Origin: Anaeromyxobacter oryzae
GTDB lineage: Bacteria; Myxococcota; Myxococcia; Myxococcales; Anaeromyxobacteraceae
Assembly (NCBI RefSeq): GCF_023169945.1
Contig: NZ_AP025591.1
Span: 2,936,501-3,000,500, forward strand
Reading direction: 5' to 3'
Length of the DNA stretch: 64,000 bases
This document shows, piece by piece, positions 16,162-25,189 of the stretch (the first letter of the stretch is position 1; every line of letters begins with the position of its first letter). The notes under the pieces are model-generated. The model did no database searches, had not been told where the DNA came from, and was given only the letters and a program-made list of their open reading frames with translations. The position numbers and the translations under genes are program-made.

Positions 16162-17358
16162 TCACCGCACCTCGACCGCGACCTCCACCGACATGCCGGG
16201 CCGGAGCCGTTCCAGCTCCGGCTGCCCGGGGTCGATCCGGACGCGAACGGGGATGCGCTGCACGACCTTCACGTAGTTACCCGACGCGTTCTCCGGGGGG
16301 AGGAGGCTGTAGCGCGAGCCGGTCGCGCCGGCGAAGCTCTCGATGACGCCCCGGTAGTCGCGGTCGAGCGCGTCGACGTGGAAGTCGGCGCGCAGGCCCG
16401 CCTTCATCAGGCGGACCTGCGTCTCCCGGAAGTTGGCCGTCACCCACAGCTCACCGGTCTGCGTGAGGGCCATGAGCTGCTGGCCCGGCTGGATCCGGTC
16501 GCCGACGTTCACCGTGCGCTTCCCGACGATGCCGGCGGCGGGCGCGAGGACCTTCGCGTACCCGAGGTTGAGCTGCGCCTGCCGGAGCTGCGCCTCGCCG
16601 AGCTCGAGGTTCGCCTGGCGGACCTGGACGGTGGCCTGGCGGCTCACGAGCTGCCGCGGTGCGTTCTGGAGGATCTCCCGCTGGCGGGAGAGCGCTGCGT
16701 CGAGCCGCGCCCGGCGTCCCGCGAGCCGCTCTCTCGACGCCTGCGCGGCGGCGCGGGCGACGTCCGCGGACGCCGAGCGCTGGTCGTACTCGGCGGGCGC
16801 GAGGCTGTCGCCCTCGACGAGCTGCTTCGCCCGGGCGAGCTGGGACTCCGCGAGCCTGGCGCTCGCGTCCGCCTGCTCCGCGTCGCGCTGCGCGGCCTCG
16901 AGATCGGTCCTCGCCGACTCGACGTCGGCCTCGGCGTTCCGGACCGCCGCGAGGTTGCTCGTCTCCGTGATCGAGACGCTGGGCTGCTCGGCGGCGAACG
17001 CCGCCTGCGCCTGGGCGACGGCCGCCCGCGCCTGCGCGACGGCGACCTCGAGGTCGGTCGGATCCAGCTCGACCAGCACGGCGCCCGCCTCGACGCGCTG
17101 GTTGTCCTCGACGCGGACGGCGGTCACCGTGCCGGGGACGCGCGAGCTCACCGCGCCCACGTAGCCGTCGATCTGCGCGTCGTCCGTGTCCTCGTAGCGG
17201 CGGGCGTGGAGCCAGTAGAGCAGGGCGACCGTCACGACGACGGCGACGCCGATCGCGACGCGCCGTCGGAGCGCGCCGCGCTTCTCCTTCGTGCCCTCGG
17301 CGGGCGGCGTCTTCGCCGGTCCTCCCGCGCGTGGCTCCTCCCGCACCTCGGCGTCCAT
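16162..17358 (-). CDS. HlyD-family efflux adaptor (EmrA-type)
   Basis: A 398-residue membrane fusion protein. A cytoplasmic N-terminus of about 30 residues is followed by one transmembrane helix (VAIGVAVVVTVALLYW). The biotinyl-lipoyl half-motif DAQIDGYVGAVSSRVPG follows, then a long alpha-helical hairpin rich in Ala/Gln/Glu, and a beta-barrel region ending with VRIDPGQPELERLRPGMSV. It bridges the inner-membrane EmrB-like pump to an outer-membrane channel. It is the first gene of the two-gene operon. The start is the ATG at 17358; the open frame extends far upstream but overlaps the lipoprotein and caspase genes and has no coding character there. Confidence 0.92.
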   Translation of the reverse strand: MDAEVREEPRAGGPAKTPPAEGTKEKRGALRRRVAIGVAVVVTVALLYWLHARRYEDTDDAQIDGYVGAVSSRVPGTVTAVRVEDNQRVEAGAVLVELDPTDLEVAVAQARAAVAQAQAAFAAEQPSVSITETSNLAAVRNAEADVESARTDLEAAQRDAEQADASARLAESQLARAKQLVEGDSLAPAEYDQRSASADVARAAAQASRERLAGRRARLDAALSRQREILQNAPRQLVSRQATVQVRQANLELGEAQLRQAQLNLGYAKVLAPAAGIVGKRTVNVGDRIQPGQQLMALTQTGELWVTANFRETQVRLMKAGLRADFHVDALDRDYRGVIESFAGATGSRYSLLPPENASGNYVKVVQRIPVRVRIDPGQPELERLRPGMSVEVAVEVR

Positions 17359-17489
17359 GTCTCCTCCCCGCGCCGATCGCGGGCGCGGTCCATCCCGATC
17401 GTGACTAGGCGTCAGGTCCGGCCGGCGCAACCGGAAGCCGATCCGACGCGGACCCGGAGCGAGCGGGCACTGCCCCCGTTCGAGCGGCG

Positions 17490-18794
17490 CTACCGGCTGA
17501 CCACCGCGACCGGGATCTCGGCGTCGACCTTCCGTCCGTCCCCGAGCTGGCCGCGGTCGCCGCGCCCCCAGCACACGACGGCGCCGGCGCCGTCGATGGC
17601 GCAGGTGTGGCTCAGGCCGGCGGCGATCGCGGAGGCGGGGCTCGCGACCGCGACGCGCACCGGCGCGCCCACGACCAGCGCGGTCCCGCCGATGACGGGG
17701 CTCGCCGCCGTGTTCCCCCAGCACTCCACGCCGTCCGAGGCAGGAGCGCGCAGCGCGCAGCCGTGCGCGGCGCCGCCCGCGAGCGCGGAGACGGAGTAGC
17801 GCACGTCGTCCAGCGCGTACGGCGTGGCGAGGTCGCTCGAGAGGCCGATCCGGAGGCCCCAGCAGCGCACGGGCGCGGTGGGATCGGCGGTCGCCGCGCA
17901 GCCCTGATCGCTCCCGAGCGCGAGGATCGAAACCGGGCCCGCGAGCGCGATCGTGGCGGGCTGCGCGACGTCGCCCGTGGCCCCGAGCTGGCCGTGATCG
18001 TTCGCGCCCCAGCACTGCACCGCGCCGGCGACGAGCGCGCAGCTGAACCCGTCCCCGGTCGCGATCGCCGTGGCGCCGCTCGCGACCGGCTCGCCAGCGA
18101 GGCCGCCGGGGTTCCACGCGCCCGCGCACCGGACTGCGCCCCCGCCACGGAGGGCGCAGGTGTGGCCGCCCCCCGCCGCGATCGCCGTCGCGCCGGAGAG
18201 CGCCGCCACCTCCTCCGGCGAGAAGACGTACTCCGCGCCGCTCAGGAACGACGACGCGCGCCCCCAGCAGTAGACGGCGCCGCCCTCGACCACGGCGCAG
18301 CTGTGGGCGGTCCCGGCGGAGGCGGACACGACGGGCGCGGGCAGCGCGACCTTCACCGGCGTGGGCTGGTCGGCCCCGCTCGGGTCCCCGATCCCGAGCT
18401 GGCCGTCGTTGTTCGCGCCCCAGCAGAGGAGCTCGCCGGTGCCGGCCGTCACCGCACAGGCGTGATCCCCGCCCGCGGTGATCGCCGCAGCGCGGCAGCA
18501 GCCCGTGGCGCACTTGAGGGAGCCCGCCGCGCACTCGTACGCGCAGGCGTTCGCGACGCAGATGGCCCTCGCGCCGGGGACGTCCGTCGCGCACGGGTGA
18601 CAGTCCGCCTCGCAGCGCTGCGCGTCGTCGTCGCGCGCGCAGACGCCGAGCGCCTCGCACGCGTGCGTGCCGGGATCCGCGCAGAGGAGGGCGCCGAGGC
18701 GCGGGACGCCCTCGGCGTCGTAGACGGTGCGCTGGCAACCGCCGCCGGCCGCGGCGGCGACGACAGCGAGCACCACGGTGGAGAGCCGCGTCAC
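17490..18794 (-). CDS. RCC1-repeat lipoprotein
   Basis: A 434-residue lipoprotein. The signal peptide ends in a lipobox at AAGGGC (Cys at about 20). A Cys-rich segment spans about 30-115 (ten or more Cys, spaced as in small disulfide modules). From about residue 118 onward there are RCC1-type repeats of about 50 residues (HACAVTAGTGELLCWGANN, SCAVVEGGAVYCWGRAS, HTCAIDGAGAVVCWGRGD), which should form a beta-propeller. The C/W-rich repeats are typical of exported myxobacterial RCC1 proteins. It begins 3 bases after the caspase gene ends, so the two are co-transcribed. Confidence 0.87.
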   Translation of the reverse strand: MTRLSTVVLAVVAAAAGGGCQRTVYDAEGVPRLGALLCADPGTHACEALGVCARDDDAQRCEADCHPCATDVPGARAICVANACAYECAAGSLKCATGCCRAAAITAGGDHACAVTAGTGELLCWGANNDGQLGIGDPSGADQPTPVKVALPAPVVSASAGTAHSCAVVEGGAVYCWGRASSFLSGAEYVFSPEEVAALSGATAIAAGGGHTCALRGGGAVRCAGAWNPGGLAGEPVASGATAIATGDGFSCALVAGAVQCWGANDHGQLGATGDVAQPATIALAGPVSILALGSDQGCAATADPTAPVRCWGLRIGLSSDLATPYALDDVRYSVSALAGGAAHGCALRAPASDGVECWGNTAASPVIGGTALVVGAPVRVAVASPASAIAAGLSHTCAIDGAGAVVCWGRGDRGQLGDGRKVDAEIPVAVVSR

Positions 18795-18797
18795 GCG

Positions 18798-20369
18798 TCA
18801 CATCCCGTAGAGCAGCACGAGGGTGCCGATCCCGTACGGCCGCAGCGCCGTCTGGCCGTTCAGGTTGAAGAGCCGCCCGCCCGCGCCCGCGTCGAGGGCC
18901 AGGCGAAGTCGGCCGAGCGGCCGGGACGCGACCACCGCGAGACCGGCGGTCGCATCCGGCGTCGAGAAGTCGCGGCCGTCGCGGAGCCCCTGCGTCGTCC
19001 AGCCGCCCCCGACCTCCACGCCCGCCTCGAGGAGGTTCCTCGCGCCGATCACCGGGAGCATGCCCGCCATCGCGGCGCCGACGCGCGAGGACGTGTAGCG
19101 GAGCCCGCGGTCGTTCGCCTCCTGGAACGTGAGGTCGGCGTGGGTGCGGAGCGCGATCGGGCCGACCTCGCGGCGGAAGCCCACGCGGGCGGCCGGTGCG
19201 GTCCCGGCGCCCGGCATCCCGAGCGTCGCCACGCCGAAGCCGGCGAACCACTCGCTCGGGAGCGGACCGCCCTTCGCGCGGGCGAGCTCGTAACGCGTCG
19301 GCGTGAGCCTGGGGAGCGTCCGGTCGTCGCCCGCGGCGAGGTCGACCTCGGCCCGGGCGCGGCCGTCGCGGCCGCGGCGCTCGACCTCGTAGCGCCCCGC
19401 GGGCAGCGCGAGGGCGAGCGGCTCGTCGAGGCCCGGCACCTCCGCGAGCAGCGCGCGGGGACCGGTGAGCACGTAGAGCGCGCCCGGGTCCGGCGGGAGG
19501 CGGAGCCGGGCCTGGGCGCGCCGGAGGTCCGCGAGCACCACGTCGCCGCGGCCGGACATCCTGAACTCGTAGGTCGGGTGCTGCGGGCCGCTCGCCGTCG
19601 TCGAGGTGGCGAGCACCGTCCGCGCGGCGGTGTAGCGGAACGCCTCCGCGAGCGTGACGCGCCCGTCCCCGTCGGCGTCCCCGGCGCCGCGCAGCGCCAC
19701 GTCGAGGTGATGGGTGAAGAAGCTGCCCTGGAGCCGCGCGGACTCCTGCGCCGCCTCTCCCACCGCCGTCGACGCGACGAACGCCGTGCCCTGCACGTCG
19801 CGCTCCGGGAGCGCGAACTGGACGGTCGGGATCGCCACCGCCCCCTTCACCTGCGTGAGCGCTCCCGCCTCGCAGGCGTCCACGATCACGACCTTCGCGT
19901 CGGCGCTCGACCGCGAGGCGACGTCGCGAAGCTCCTGGAACGGGATCCGCTCCGGCCCGAGCTCGATCCCGGCCGGACCCGCGTGGCCGGAGAAGTAGAC
20001 GACGAGGAGCGTCGCCTCGCTCCGGGCCCGCTCCGCAGCGATTCGCCGGTCGATGGCGGCGAGCGCCTCCTCGAAGGCGTTGCGGCCCTTGCCCTTCACG
20101 AGCACGACGTGGTCCGCCTCGAAGGCGCCGAGCTCGACGAGCGTGTCGCGGAACTGCTCGGCGTCCCGCTCGGCGTACCAGAGGCGCGGACGGCCCGGCG
20201 CGCCGAAGTCGTTCCCGGCGACCAGGGCGAACCGCTCGGTCGCCCCCGCGAGCGCGGGCGACACGAGCGCGGCGGCGAGGAGCGCTCCGGCGGCCCACGG
20301 CGTCGGGACGCGGCGCGGGCGCGGGACGGATCGGGCGGGTTCAGCGAGGTGCGAGAGGGCGCGAGACAC
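18798..20369 (-). CDS. Caspase-family protease with EF-hand loop and C-terminal beta-barrel-like domain
   Basis: A 523-residue protein counted from a GTG at 20369; an upstream ATG at 20501 would add 44 low-complexity residues and run into the palindrome there. A signal-like hydrophobic stretch lies at 24-43 (AAGALLAAALVSPALA). The caspase (C14) domain has the dyad His129 (VYFSGHAG) and Cys166 (IVDACEAG). A perfect 12-residue EF-hand calcium loop sits at 231-242 (DADGDGRVTLAE). From about residue 370 the sequence is made of alternating beta strands and ends in Met after LLLYG, like an outer-membrane barrel. Calcium-activated proteolysis at the envelope is an inference. The RCC1 lipoprotein follows in the same operon. 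Confidence 0.82.
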   Translation of the reverse strand: MSRALSHLAEPARSVPRPRRVPTPWAAGALLAAALVSPALAGATERFALVAGNDFGAPGRPRLWYAERDAEQFRDTLVELGAFEADHVVLVKGKGRNAFEEALAAIDRRIAAERARSEATLLVVYFSGHAGPAGIELGPERIPFQELRDVASRSSADAKVVIVDACEAGALTQVKGAVAIPTVQFALPERDVQGTAFVASTAVGEAAQESARLQGSFFTHHLDVALRGAGDADGDGRVTLAEAFRYTAARTVLATSTTASGPQHPTYEFRMSGRGDVVLADLRRAQARLRLPPDPGALYVLTGPRALLAEVPGLDEPLALALPAGRYEVERRGRDGRARAEVDLAAGDDRTLPRLTPTRYELARAKGGPLPSEWFAGFGVATLGMPGAGTAPAARVGFRREVGPIALRTHADLTFQEANDRGLRYTSSRVGAAMAGMLPVIGARNLLEAGVEVGGGWTTQGLRDGRDFSTPDATAGLAVVASRPLGRLRLALDAGAGGRLFNLNGQTALRPYGIGTLVLLYGM

Positions 20370-20492
20370 GGACGGCCAGGGTCCACCGTGGGTGGTTGAA
20401 GCCTGAGCTTGATACCGGAGCGCCCCATCCGCATCTGGTCCCCGGCAGGCCCCCACCTCAGCTCGTCGTGGCGCCGTGGGACATGCGCCGTC

Positions 20493-20526
20493 GCCGACCA
20501 CGCCGGTCGCGACCGGCGTGGTCGGC
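20493..20526. repeat. Perfect 34-bp palindrome
   Basis: Arms of 16 bp (GCCGACCACGCCGGTC and its complement) are separated by GC, itself self-complementary. It lies 42 bases past the chemoreceptor stop on the minus strand and upstream of the caspase gene. No T-run follows, so it may be a Rho-independent-like terminator, an RNA stabiliser or a protein site. Confidence 0.7.
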
Positions 20527-20567
20527 AGCTCGGCGTCGAGGGGGTCCTCGCGGCGCCGCGGCCGACG

Positions 20568-22523
20568 TCAGGCGGCGCGCAGCGCGCGGGTCGGGGTCGG
20601 CGGTCGGGGGTGGGCGCTCTCCGCTGCGGTTCCCGTGCGGAAGTACTCGACCGCCCTCCGGAGCGCCTCCGCCTCCTCGGCGAGTCGCGCGGAGGTCGAG
20701 GCGAGCTCCTCCGTCGACGACGCGCTCGCCTGCACCACGCTCTCGAGCTGGCGTATCGATCGGGTCGCGTCCGCGGCGCTCGTCGCGATCTCCTGCGTCG
20801 CTCCCGCGATCCCGCGGACGAGCGCGCTGGTCCGCTGCACGTCCGGCAGGACCTTCTCGAGCGCATCGCCCGCCGCGCGGGCCGCCTCGATCGTGGACGC
20901 GCCGAGCGCCCCGATGTCCGCGGCGGCGACGCGGCTGCGCTCCGCGAGGTTCCGCACCTCGGCGGCGACCACCGCGAACCCGCGGCCGTGGACGCCGCTC
21001 CGGGCGGCCTCGATGGCGGCGTTGAGCGCGAGCAGGTTCGTCTGGTGGGCGATCTCGTCCACGACGGCGGTGCGCTCGGCGATCTCCCGTACCGCGTCGA
21101 GCGCGCGGCGGATGGCGTCCCCGCCCCTCTGCGCGTCCTCCGCCGAGCGGCGCGCGAGGGCGTCCGTCTCGCCCGCGCCGCGGGCGGCCTCGTCGACGCG
21201 CGCCGCGACCTCCTCGATGGCGCTCGCGGCGCTCTCCGCGTGGCCCGCCTGCTCCGAGGCGCCCTGGGCGGCCTGCTCGGTCGCGGCGGACAGCGCCTGG
21301 CACGCCTCGGCCACCGTCTCGGAGGCCCCTCGGATCGTCCCGACGACGCCCCGGTGACGGCGCACCATCTCGTTCAGCGCCTCGGCGAGGGCGCCGAGCT
21401 CGTCGCGGGCGAACGGCGGCAGCTCGCGGCCGAGCTCGCCGTCGGCGACCGCGCCGGCGAAGGCGCTCGCCGCCGCGAGGGGCCGGAGCACGAGCCGGCG
21501 CATCACGGCCAGCACGACGACGACGAGCACGGCCGCGAGGAGCGCGCCGCCGGCGGCGAGGAGGATCGCGAGCCGCCGGCCGTCGGCGGTGAGCTCGTCC
21601 TCGTCCACCGCGGCGCAGATGGCCCACTGCCACGGCGCGAAGGGGACGCACGCGACCGCCTGGGGCCGCACCGCCCCGTCCGCGCCCGGGAGCCGGACGA
21701 TGAGCTCGGCGGGGCCCGCCGCGACGGCGTCGAGCAGGGCGCGGCCGCCGTCGCCGGCGAGCCCGAGGCGCTCCCCCTCGGCGTGCGGGTGCACGAGGAG
21801 TCGCCCGCGTCCGTCACCCTGTCCGGCGTCGACGACGAAGGCGTACCCGCTCGCGCCGCTCCGGAGCGCCCGGATCCGGGCGCGGAGGGCGGCGAGCCCT
21901 TCGGTGAAGTCCACGCCCACGAAGAAGGCGCCGACCACGCGGCCGTCCTCGAGGATCGGCTCGTAGCGCGTGAGGTAGTCGCGGTGGAAGAGGACCGCCT
22001 TCCCCGAGTACGGCTGGCCCGCGAGGAGGAGGACGCGGGCGGGGTGGTCCTTCGCGAGCGCCGTCCCGACCGCGCGCGCGCCGTCGTCCTTCTTCACGGA
22101 CGTCGTGATCCGCACGAGGTCGTCGCCCTGGCGGGCGAAGACCGTCGCGACCGAGCCGGTCACGGCGGTGAACCGGTCCACCGTCCCGAAGTCGAGCGCG
22201 ACGGGGCGGCCGTCCGAGACGAGCCCGGGGAGGGGCGCGCCGTCGTAGGTGACGCCGGCAGACGGGTCCGCGTGCACGCCGTACGGGTACGACGCGCGGA
22301 ACACGGAGATCAGATCGCGGGCGGTGCGGGCGAGCGCGTCGTCGTACACCGCGGCCATGTCGCCGGCCAGCGCGGCGCGCGCGCCGAGGGCGTCGCGCGT
22401 CACGCGGCCGACCGTTCGCGAGGTGAACGACGCGGAGGTGAACGTGAATCCGCCGAGGATCAGCGCGAACGCGACGCTGGTCGCGAGGGCGAGCTTCGTG
22501 GCGAGAGAGGAGGAGTGGGACAT
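20568..22523 (-). CDS. Methyl-accepting chemotaxis protein with extracytoplasmic Cache domain
   Basis: A 651-residue chemoreceptor. Transmembrane helix 1 lies at about 9-30. A large periplasmic sensor spans about 35-320 and resembles the Cache_3/Cache_2 fusion ([44 protein letters not shown]). Helix 2 ([13 protein letters not shown]) and a HAMP domain follow, then the signalling hairpin with the conserved tip [20 protein letters not shown]. It would control CheA activity in response to a small ligand. The start ATG at 22523 follows AGGTGCTCC. There is no CheR-docking pentapeptide. It diverges from the dehydrogenase gene at 22813; the 289-base gap contains several GGTACC-centred repeats near 22583-22650. 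Confidence 0.93.
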   Translation of the reverse strand: MSHSSSLATKLALATSVAFALILGGFTFTSASFTSRTVGRVTRDALGARAALAGDMAAVYDDALARTARDLISVFRASYPYGVHADPSAGVTYDGAPLPGLVSDGRPVALDFGTVDRFTAVTGSVATVFARQGDDLVRITTSVKKDDGARAVGTALAKDHPARVLLLAGQPYSGKAVLFHRDYLTRYEPILEDGRVVGAFFVGVDFTEGLAALRARIRALRSGASGYAFVVDAGQGDGRGRLLVHPHAEGERLGLAGDGGRALLDAVAAGPAELIVRLPGADGAVRPQAVACVPFAPWQWAICAAVDEDELTADGRRLAILLAAGGALLAAVLVVVVLAVMRRLVLRPLAAASAFAGAVADGELGRELPPFARDELGALAEALNEMVRRHRGVVGTIRGASETVAEACQALSAATEQAAQGASEQAGHAESAASAIEEVAARVDEAARGAGETDALARRSAEDAQRGGDAIRRALDAVREIAERTAVVDEIAHQTNLLALNAAIEAARSGVHGRGFAVVAAEVRNLAERSRVAAADIGALGASTIEAARAAGDALEKVLPDVQRTSALVRGIAGATQEIATSAADATRSIRQLESVVQASASSTEELASTSARLAEEAEALRRAVEYFRTGTAAESAHPRPPTPTRALRAA

Positions 22524-22812
22524 GGAGCACCTGTTGCGAGATCGCGCTGCGTGGTCGGGACTCACCGTGTGGGTCCCGCCGGTGGTACCCGTCGGTCCCG
22601 CGGGTCGGTAGGTACCCGCCGGCCGGAACGCGCGGAACGCACGTACCTGCCGGCGCCAGGTGGGCAGGCCACTGCCAGGGCGCCCGGGCGCCACGCGCAG
22701 TGCAACTGGCGAACCGGAGGTCCCGCGCCCGAGGGACGAGCAGGTGGCTGGATGTCGTGCGGGCGGCGCGGGAGTGTGCCCGTGCCCAACGTTCCGCACG
22801 GAGGTGCTCTCG

Positions 22813-23835
22813 ATGCGTCGCGTCGGATGGCTGGGCTGGACGATGCTGCTCGGGGGCGCGGGGTACGTCCTCGCGCGGAGGCTCGGGCGGCGAACGCCGC
22901 TCGCCGGGGCGATCGCCCTCGTGACGGGCGGCTCGCGCGGCCTCGGGCTCGTGCTCGCCCGGCAGCTCGGCGAGCGCGGGATGCGGGTCGTGCTCACCGC
23001 GCGCGACGAGGAGGAGCTCGAGCGGGCGCGCGCCGGCCTGGAGGCGCGCGGCATCGACGCGACCGCGCTCCCGGGCGACGTCACCGACGAGGAGGGGATG
23101 CGCACCCTCGTCGCCGACGTCGAGGAGAACCTCGGCCCGGTGGACCTCCTCGTGAACAACGCCGGGATCATCCAGGTCGGCCCGTCGGAGGCGATGACGC
23201 TCGAGGACTACCGCCGCGCGATGGAGACGATGTTCTACGGCGCGGTCCACGCGGCGGAGGCGGTCCTCCCCGGGATGCGGGCGCGCCGGCGCGGGACGAT
23301 CGTGAACGTGACCTCGATCGGCGCCGCGGTGGGGATCCCGCACCTCGCGCCGTACGACGCCGCGAAGTTCGCGCTCCGCGGCTGGTCGGAGGCGCTCGGC
23401 GCGGAGGCCGCGAAGCACGGGGTGTCGGTCGTCACGATCGTGCCGGGGCTCATGCGGACCGGCTCCTTCGGCCACGCGCTCGTGAAGGGGAAGCGCTACG
23501 CCGAGGCGAGCCTCTTCTCCCTCGTCTCGTCGCTGCCGCTCATCACCCTCGACGCGGAGCGCGCCGCGCGCCGGATCGTGCGGGCGGTCGAGCACGGCGA
23601 GCGGGTGGTCGTGATCGGGGTCCCCGCGAAGCTGCTCCGCCTCGCGCACGCCCTCTTCCCCGGTCTCATCGTCCGCACCCTCGGGCTCGTGAACCGGCTC
23701 CTCCCCGGGCCGCAGCCGGAGGAGCGGGAGGGGATGGCGCTCCCGGCCGAGCTGTACCGGCGCGGGCTGGCGCGCTCGATCCTGACCGCGCTCGGCGAGC
23801 GCGCCGCGAAGAAGTACAACGAGGAGCCGGCGTAG
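22813..23835 (+). CDS. Short-chain dehydrogenase/reductase
   Basis: A 340-residue NAD(P)-dependent oxidoreductase of the SDR family. A hydrophobic N-terminus (residues 6-20) suggests membrane association. The Rossmann motif TGGSRGLG lies near residue 40. LVNNAG and the catalytic set Ser (VTSIGAAV), Tyr and Lys (YDAAK) are present. A C-terminal extension of about 70 residues beyond the core ([18 protein letters not shown]) is common in membrane-associated SDRs. The substrate cannot be read from sequence. GGAGGTG precedes the ATG. Confidence 0.9.
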   Translation: MRRVGWLGWTMLLGGAGYVLARRLGRRTPLAGAIALVTGGSRGLGLVLARQLGERGMRVVLTARDEEELERARAGLEARGIDATALPGDVTDEEGMRTLVADVEENLGPVDLLVNNAGIIQVGPSEAMTLEDYRRAMETMFYGAVHAAEAVLPGMRARRRGTIVNVTSIGAAVGIPHLAPYDAAKFALRGWSEALGAEAAKHGVSVVTIVPGLMRTGSFGHALVKGKRYAEASLFSLVSSLPLITLDAERAARRIVRAVEHGERVVVIGVPAKLLRLAHALFPGLIVRTLGLVNRLLPGPQPEEREGMALPAELYRRGLARSILTALGERAAKKYNEEPA

Positions 23836-23855
23836 CGCCGCGGGCCGAAGAGAGA

Positions 23856-23887
23856 GAGGCCCCCCCGCCGCGCGGCGAGGGGGCCTC
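23856..23887. terminator. Bidirectional terminator hairpin
   Basis: A GC-rich stem (GAGGCCCCC/GGGGGCCTC plus GCCG/CGGC inside) lies between the convergent dehydrogenase and FadL-like genes. It is followed by TCGTTCGCTT on the plus strand. Confidence 0.6.
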
Positions 23888-23914
23888 GTTCGCTTCAGTC
23901 CCGGGGCGGCGATC

Positions 23915-25177
23915 CTACTTCGCGCCGCCGAGATCCGTGCGCCAGTTCACGCCGAGCGACGCGATCCACACGTTCGTGTCGTAGATCCCCTGCATCGCCA
24001 GGTTGCCCGTCTGGCTCACCCGATCGAAGAACGCGTAGAAGAACGCGGCGTTCACCGCGAGTCCGTCGCGGATCTGGTAGCCGGCGCCGAGGGCGCCCGC
24101 CCACGAGTGCGTGTCGGGGAGTGTCGGCGAGTAGTACCGAATGTCGAAGCCGGAGATGTCCCGGAGGACGCCGGCGCGGAGCTCGAGGCGCGGGTTGAGC
24201 GCGTACTCGGCGCCGAGCCGGAACGTGTAGCCGTTCGTGTAGTTCCGGGGGACCGAGATGGTCGTGCCCTTGTCCCCCTCGAAGACGTCGGACTTGTAGA
24301 CGATGTACCGGTTGAACGTGTAGCCGAAGGTGACGAGGAGCGGCTTCACCGGACGGTACGCGGCGCCGATGGCGAGCACGTTCGGGAACGTGAGGACATG
24401 CGTGACGCCCTGGTCGATGGGCGGGATCGCTGCCGGGTTGGTCGGGTTCGGCTGGAGCAGCGCGTCCGGGACGACGAAGTGGCCGTCGCCCGTGAGCTTC
24501 ATCCGGACCTTGTGCTTGTAGTCCACGCCGAAGGTGAGCGGGACGTCCGCGAGCGGCGTGAACTCCCCGGAGAGCTGGTAGCCGAAGCCGCCGCCCGTGG
24601 TGGCGAGCTCGCCGAACGCGTTCGGATCCGGCTGCACGCCCTGCTTCAGGTACTCGGTCGTGTAGATGTAGTTGACGCCGCCGCCGAGCCGGACCTGCGG
24701 GATGAGCTCGTACCCGCCGGTCAGGTAGAAGCCGTAGAGCTTGCGGTCGACCGTGATGATGCGGCCGCGCCCGGCCCAGTCGTCCTCCCAGAAGACGTTG
24801 CCGCCGCCGGGGACGTTCATCCCGAAGCCGATGCCTGCGCCGCGGTCGCCGAGCTTCGTGCCGTAGGCGGCGAAGAGCGAGACGGGCGGCGCGGGCGCGA
24901 ACTTCGTCGAGGCGTCCGGGGAGCCCGCGAGCGGCGAGCCCGCCGGCGCCTTCCAGGTCGTGTCGATGTTGAGCAACGTTCCCGCGAGGGAGAGGTCGAG
25001 CCCCTCGATCTTCGAGAGCGCCGCCGGGTTCTGGTACGTCGCGGCCGCGTCCCGCTGCGCGGCGACGAGCGACCCCGCCATGGCGAGGTCGCGCGGGTTC
25101 ACGTTCGGGACGTCGTAGCCGTTCGCCAGCGTGAGGGCGGGGAGGGCGAGGATCGCGAGGAGAGTCGTCTTGCGCAT
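23915..25177 (-). CDS. FadL/OmpP1-family outer-membrane transporter
   Basis: A 420-residue outer-membrane beta-barrel. The cleavable signal peptide is MRKTTLLAILALPALTLA. The FadL hatch-type N-terminus follows (NPRDLAMAGSLVAAQRDA, TYQNPAALS), then alternating amphipathic strands to the C-terminus. The family takes up long-chain fatty acids or other hydrophobic molecules. It follows the lipase-like lipoprotein gene by 12 bases on the same strand, so the products of that lipase could be its cargo, as proposed for Vibrio VolA and FadL. Confidence 0.88.
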   Translation of the reverse strand: MRKTTLLAILALPALTLANGYDVPNVNPRDLAMAGSLVAAQRDAAATYQNPAALSKIEGLDLSLAGTLLNIDTTWKAPAGSPLAGSPDASTKFAPAPPVSLFAAYGTKLGDRGAGIGFGMNVPGGGNVFWEDDWAGRGRIITVDRKLYGFYLTGGYELIPQVRLGGGVNYIYTTEYLKQGVQPDPNAFGELATTGGGFGYQLSGEFTPLADVPLTFGVDYKHKVRMKLTGDGHFVVPDALLQPNPTNPAAIPPIDQGVTHVLTFPNVLAIGAAYRPVKPLLVTFGYTFNRYIVYKSDVFEGDKGTTISVPRNYTNGYTFRLGAEYALNPRLELRAGVLRDISGFDIRYYSPTLPDTHSWAGALGAGYQIRDGLAVNAAFFYAFFDRVSQTGNLAMQGIYDTNVWIASLGVNWRTDLGGAK

Positions 25178-25189
25178 GGCGTCACCTCG

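Noticed and set aside
16162-20298. A minus-strand frame long enough for a 1378-residue fusion
   Set aside because: Only the 3' part (HlyD adaptor) has protein character; the rest is an off-frame shadow of the RCC1 and caspase genes.
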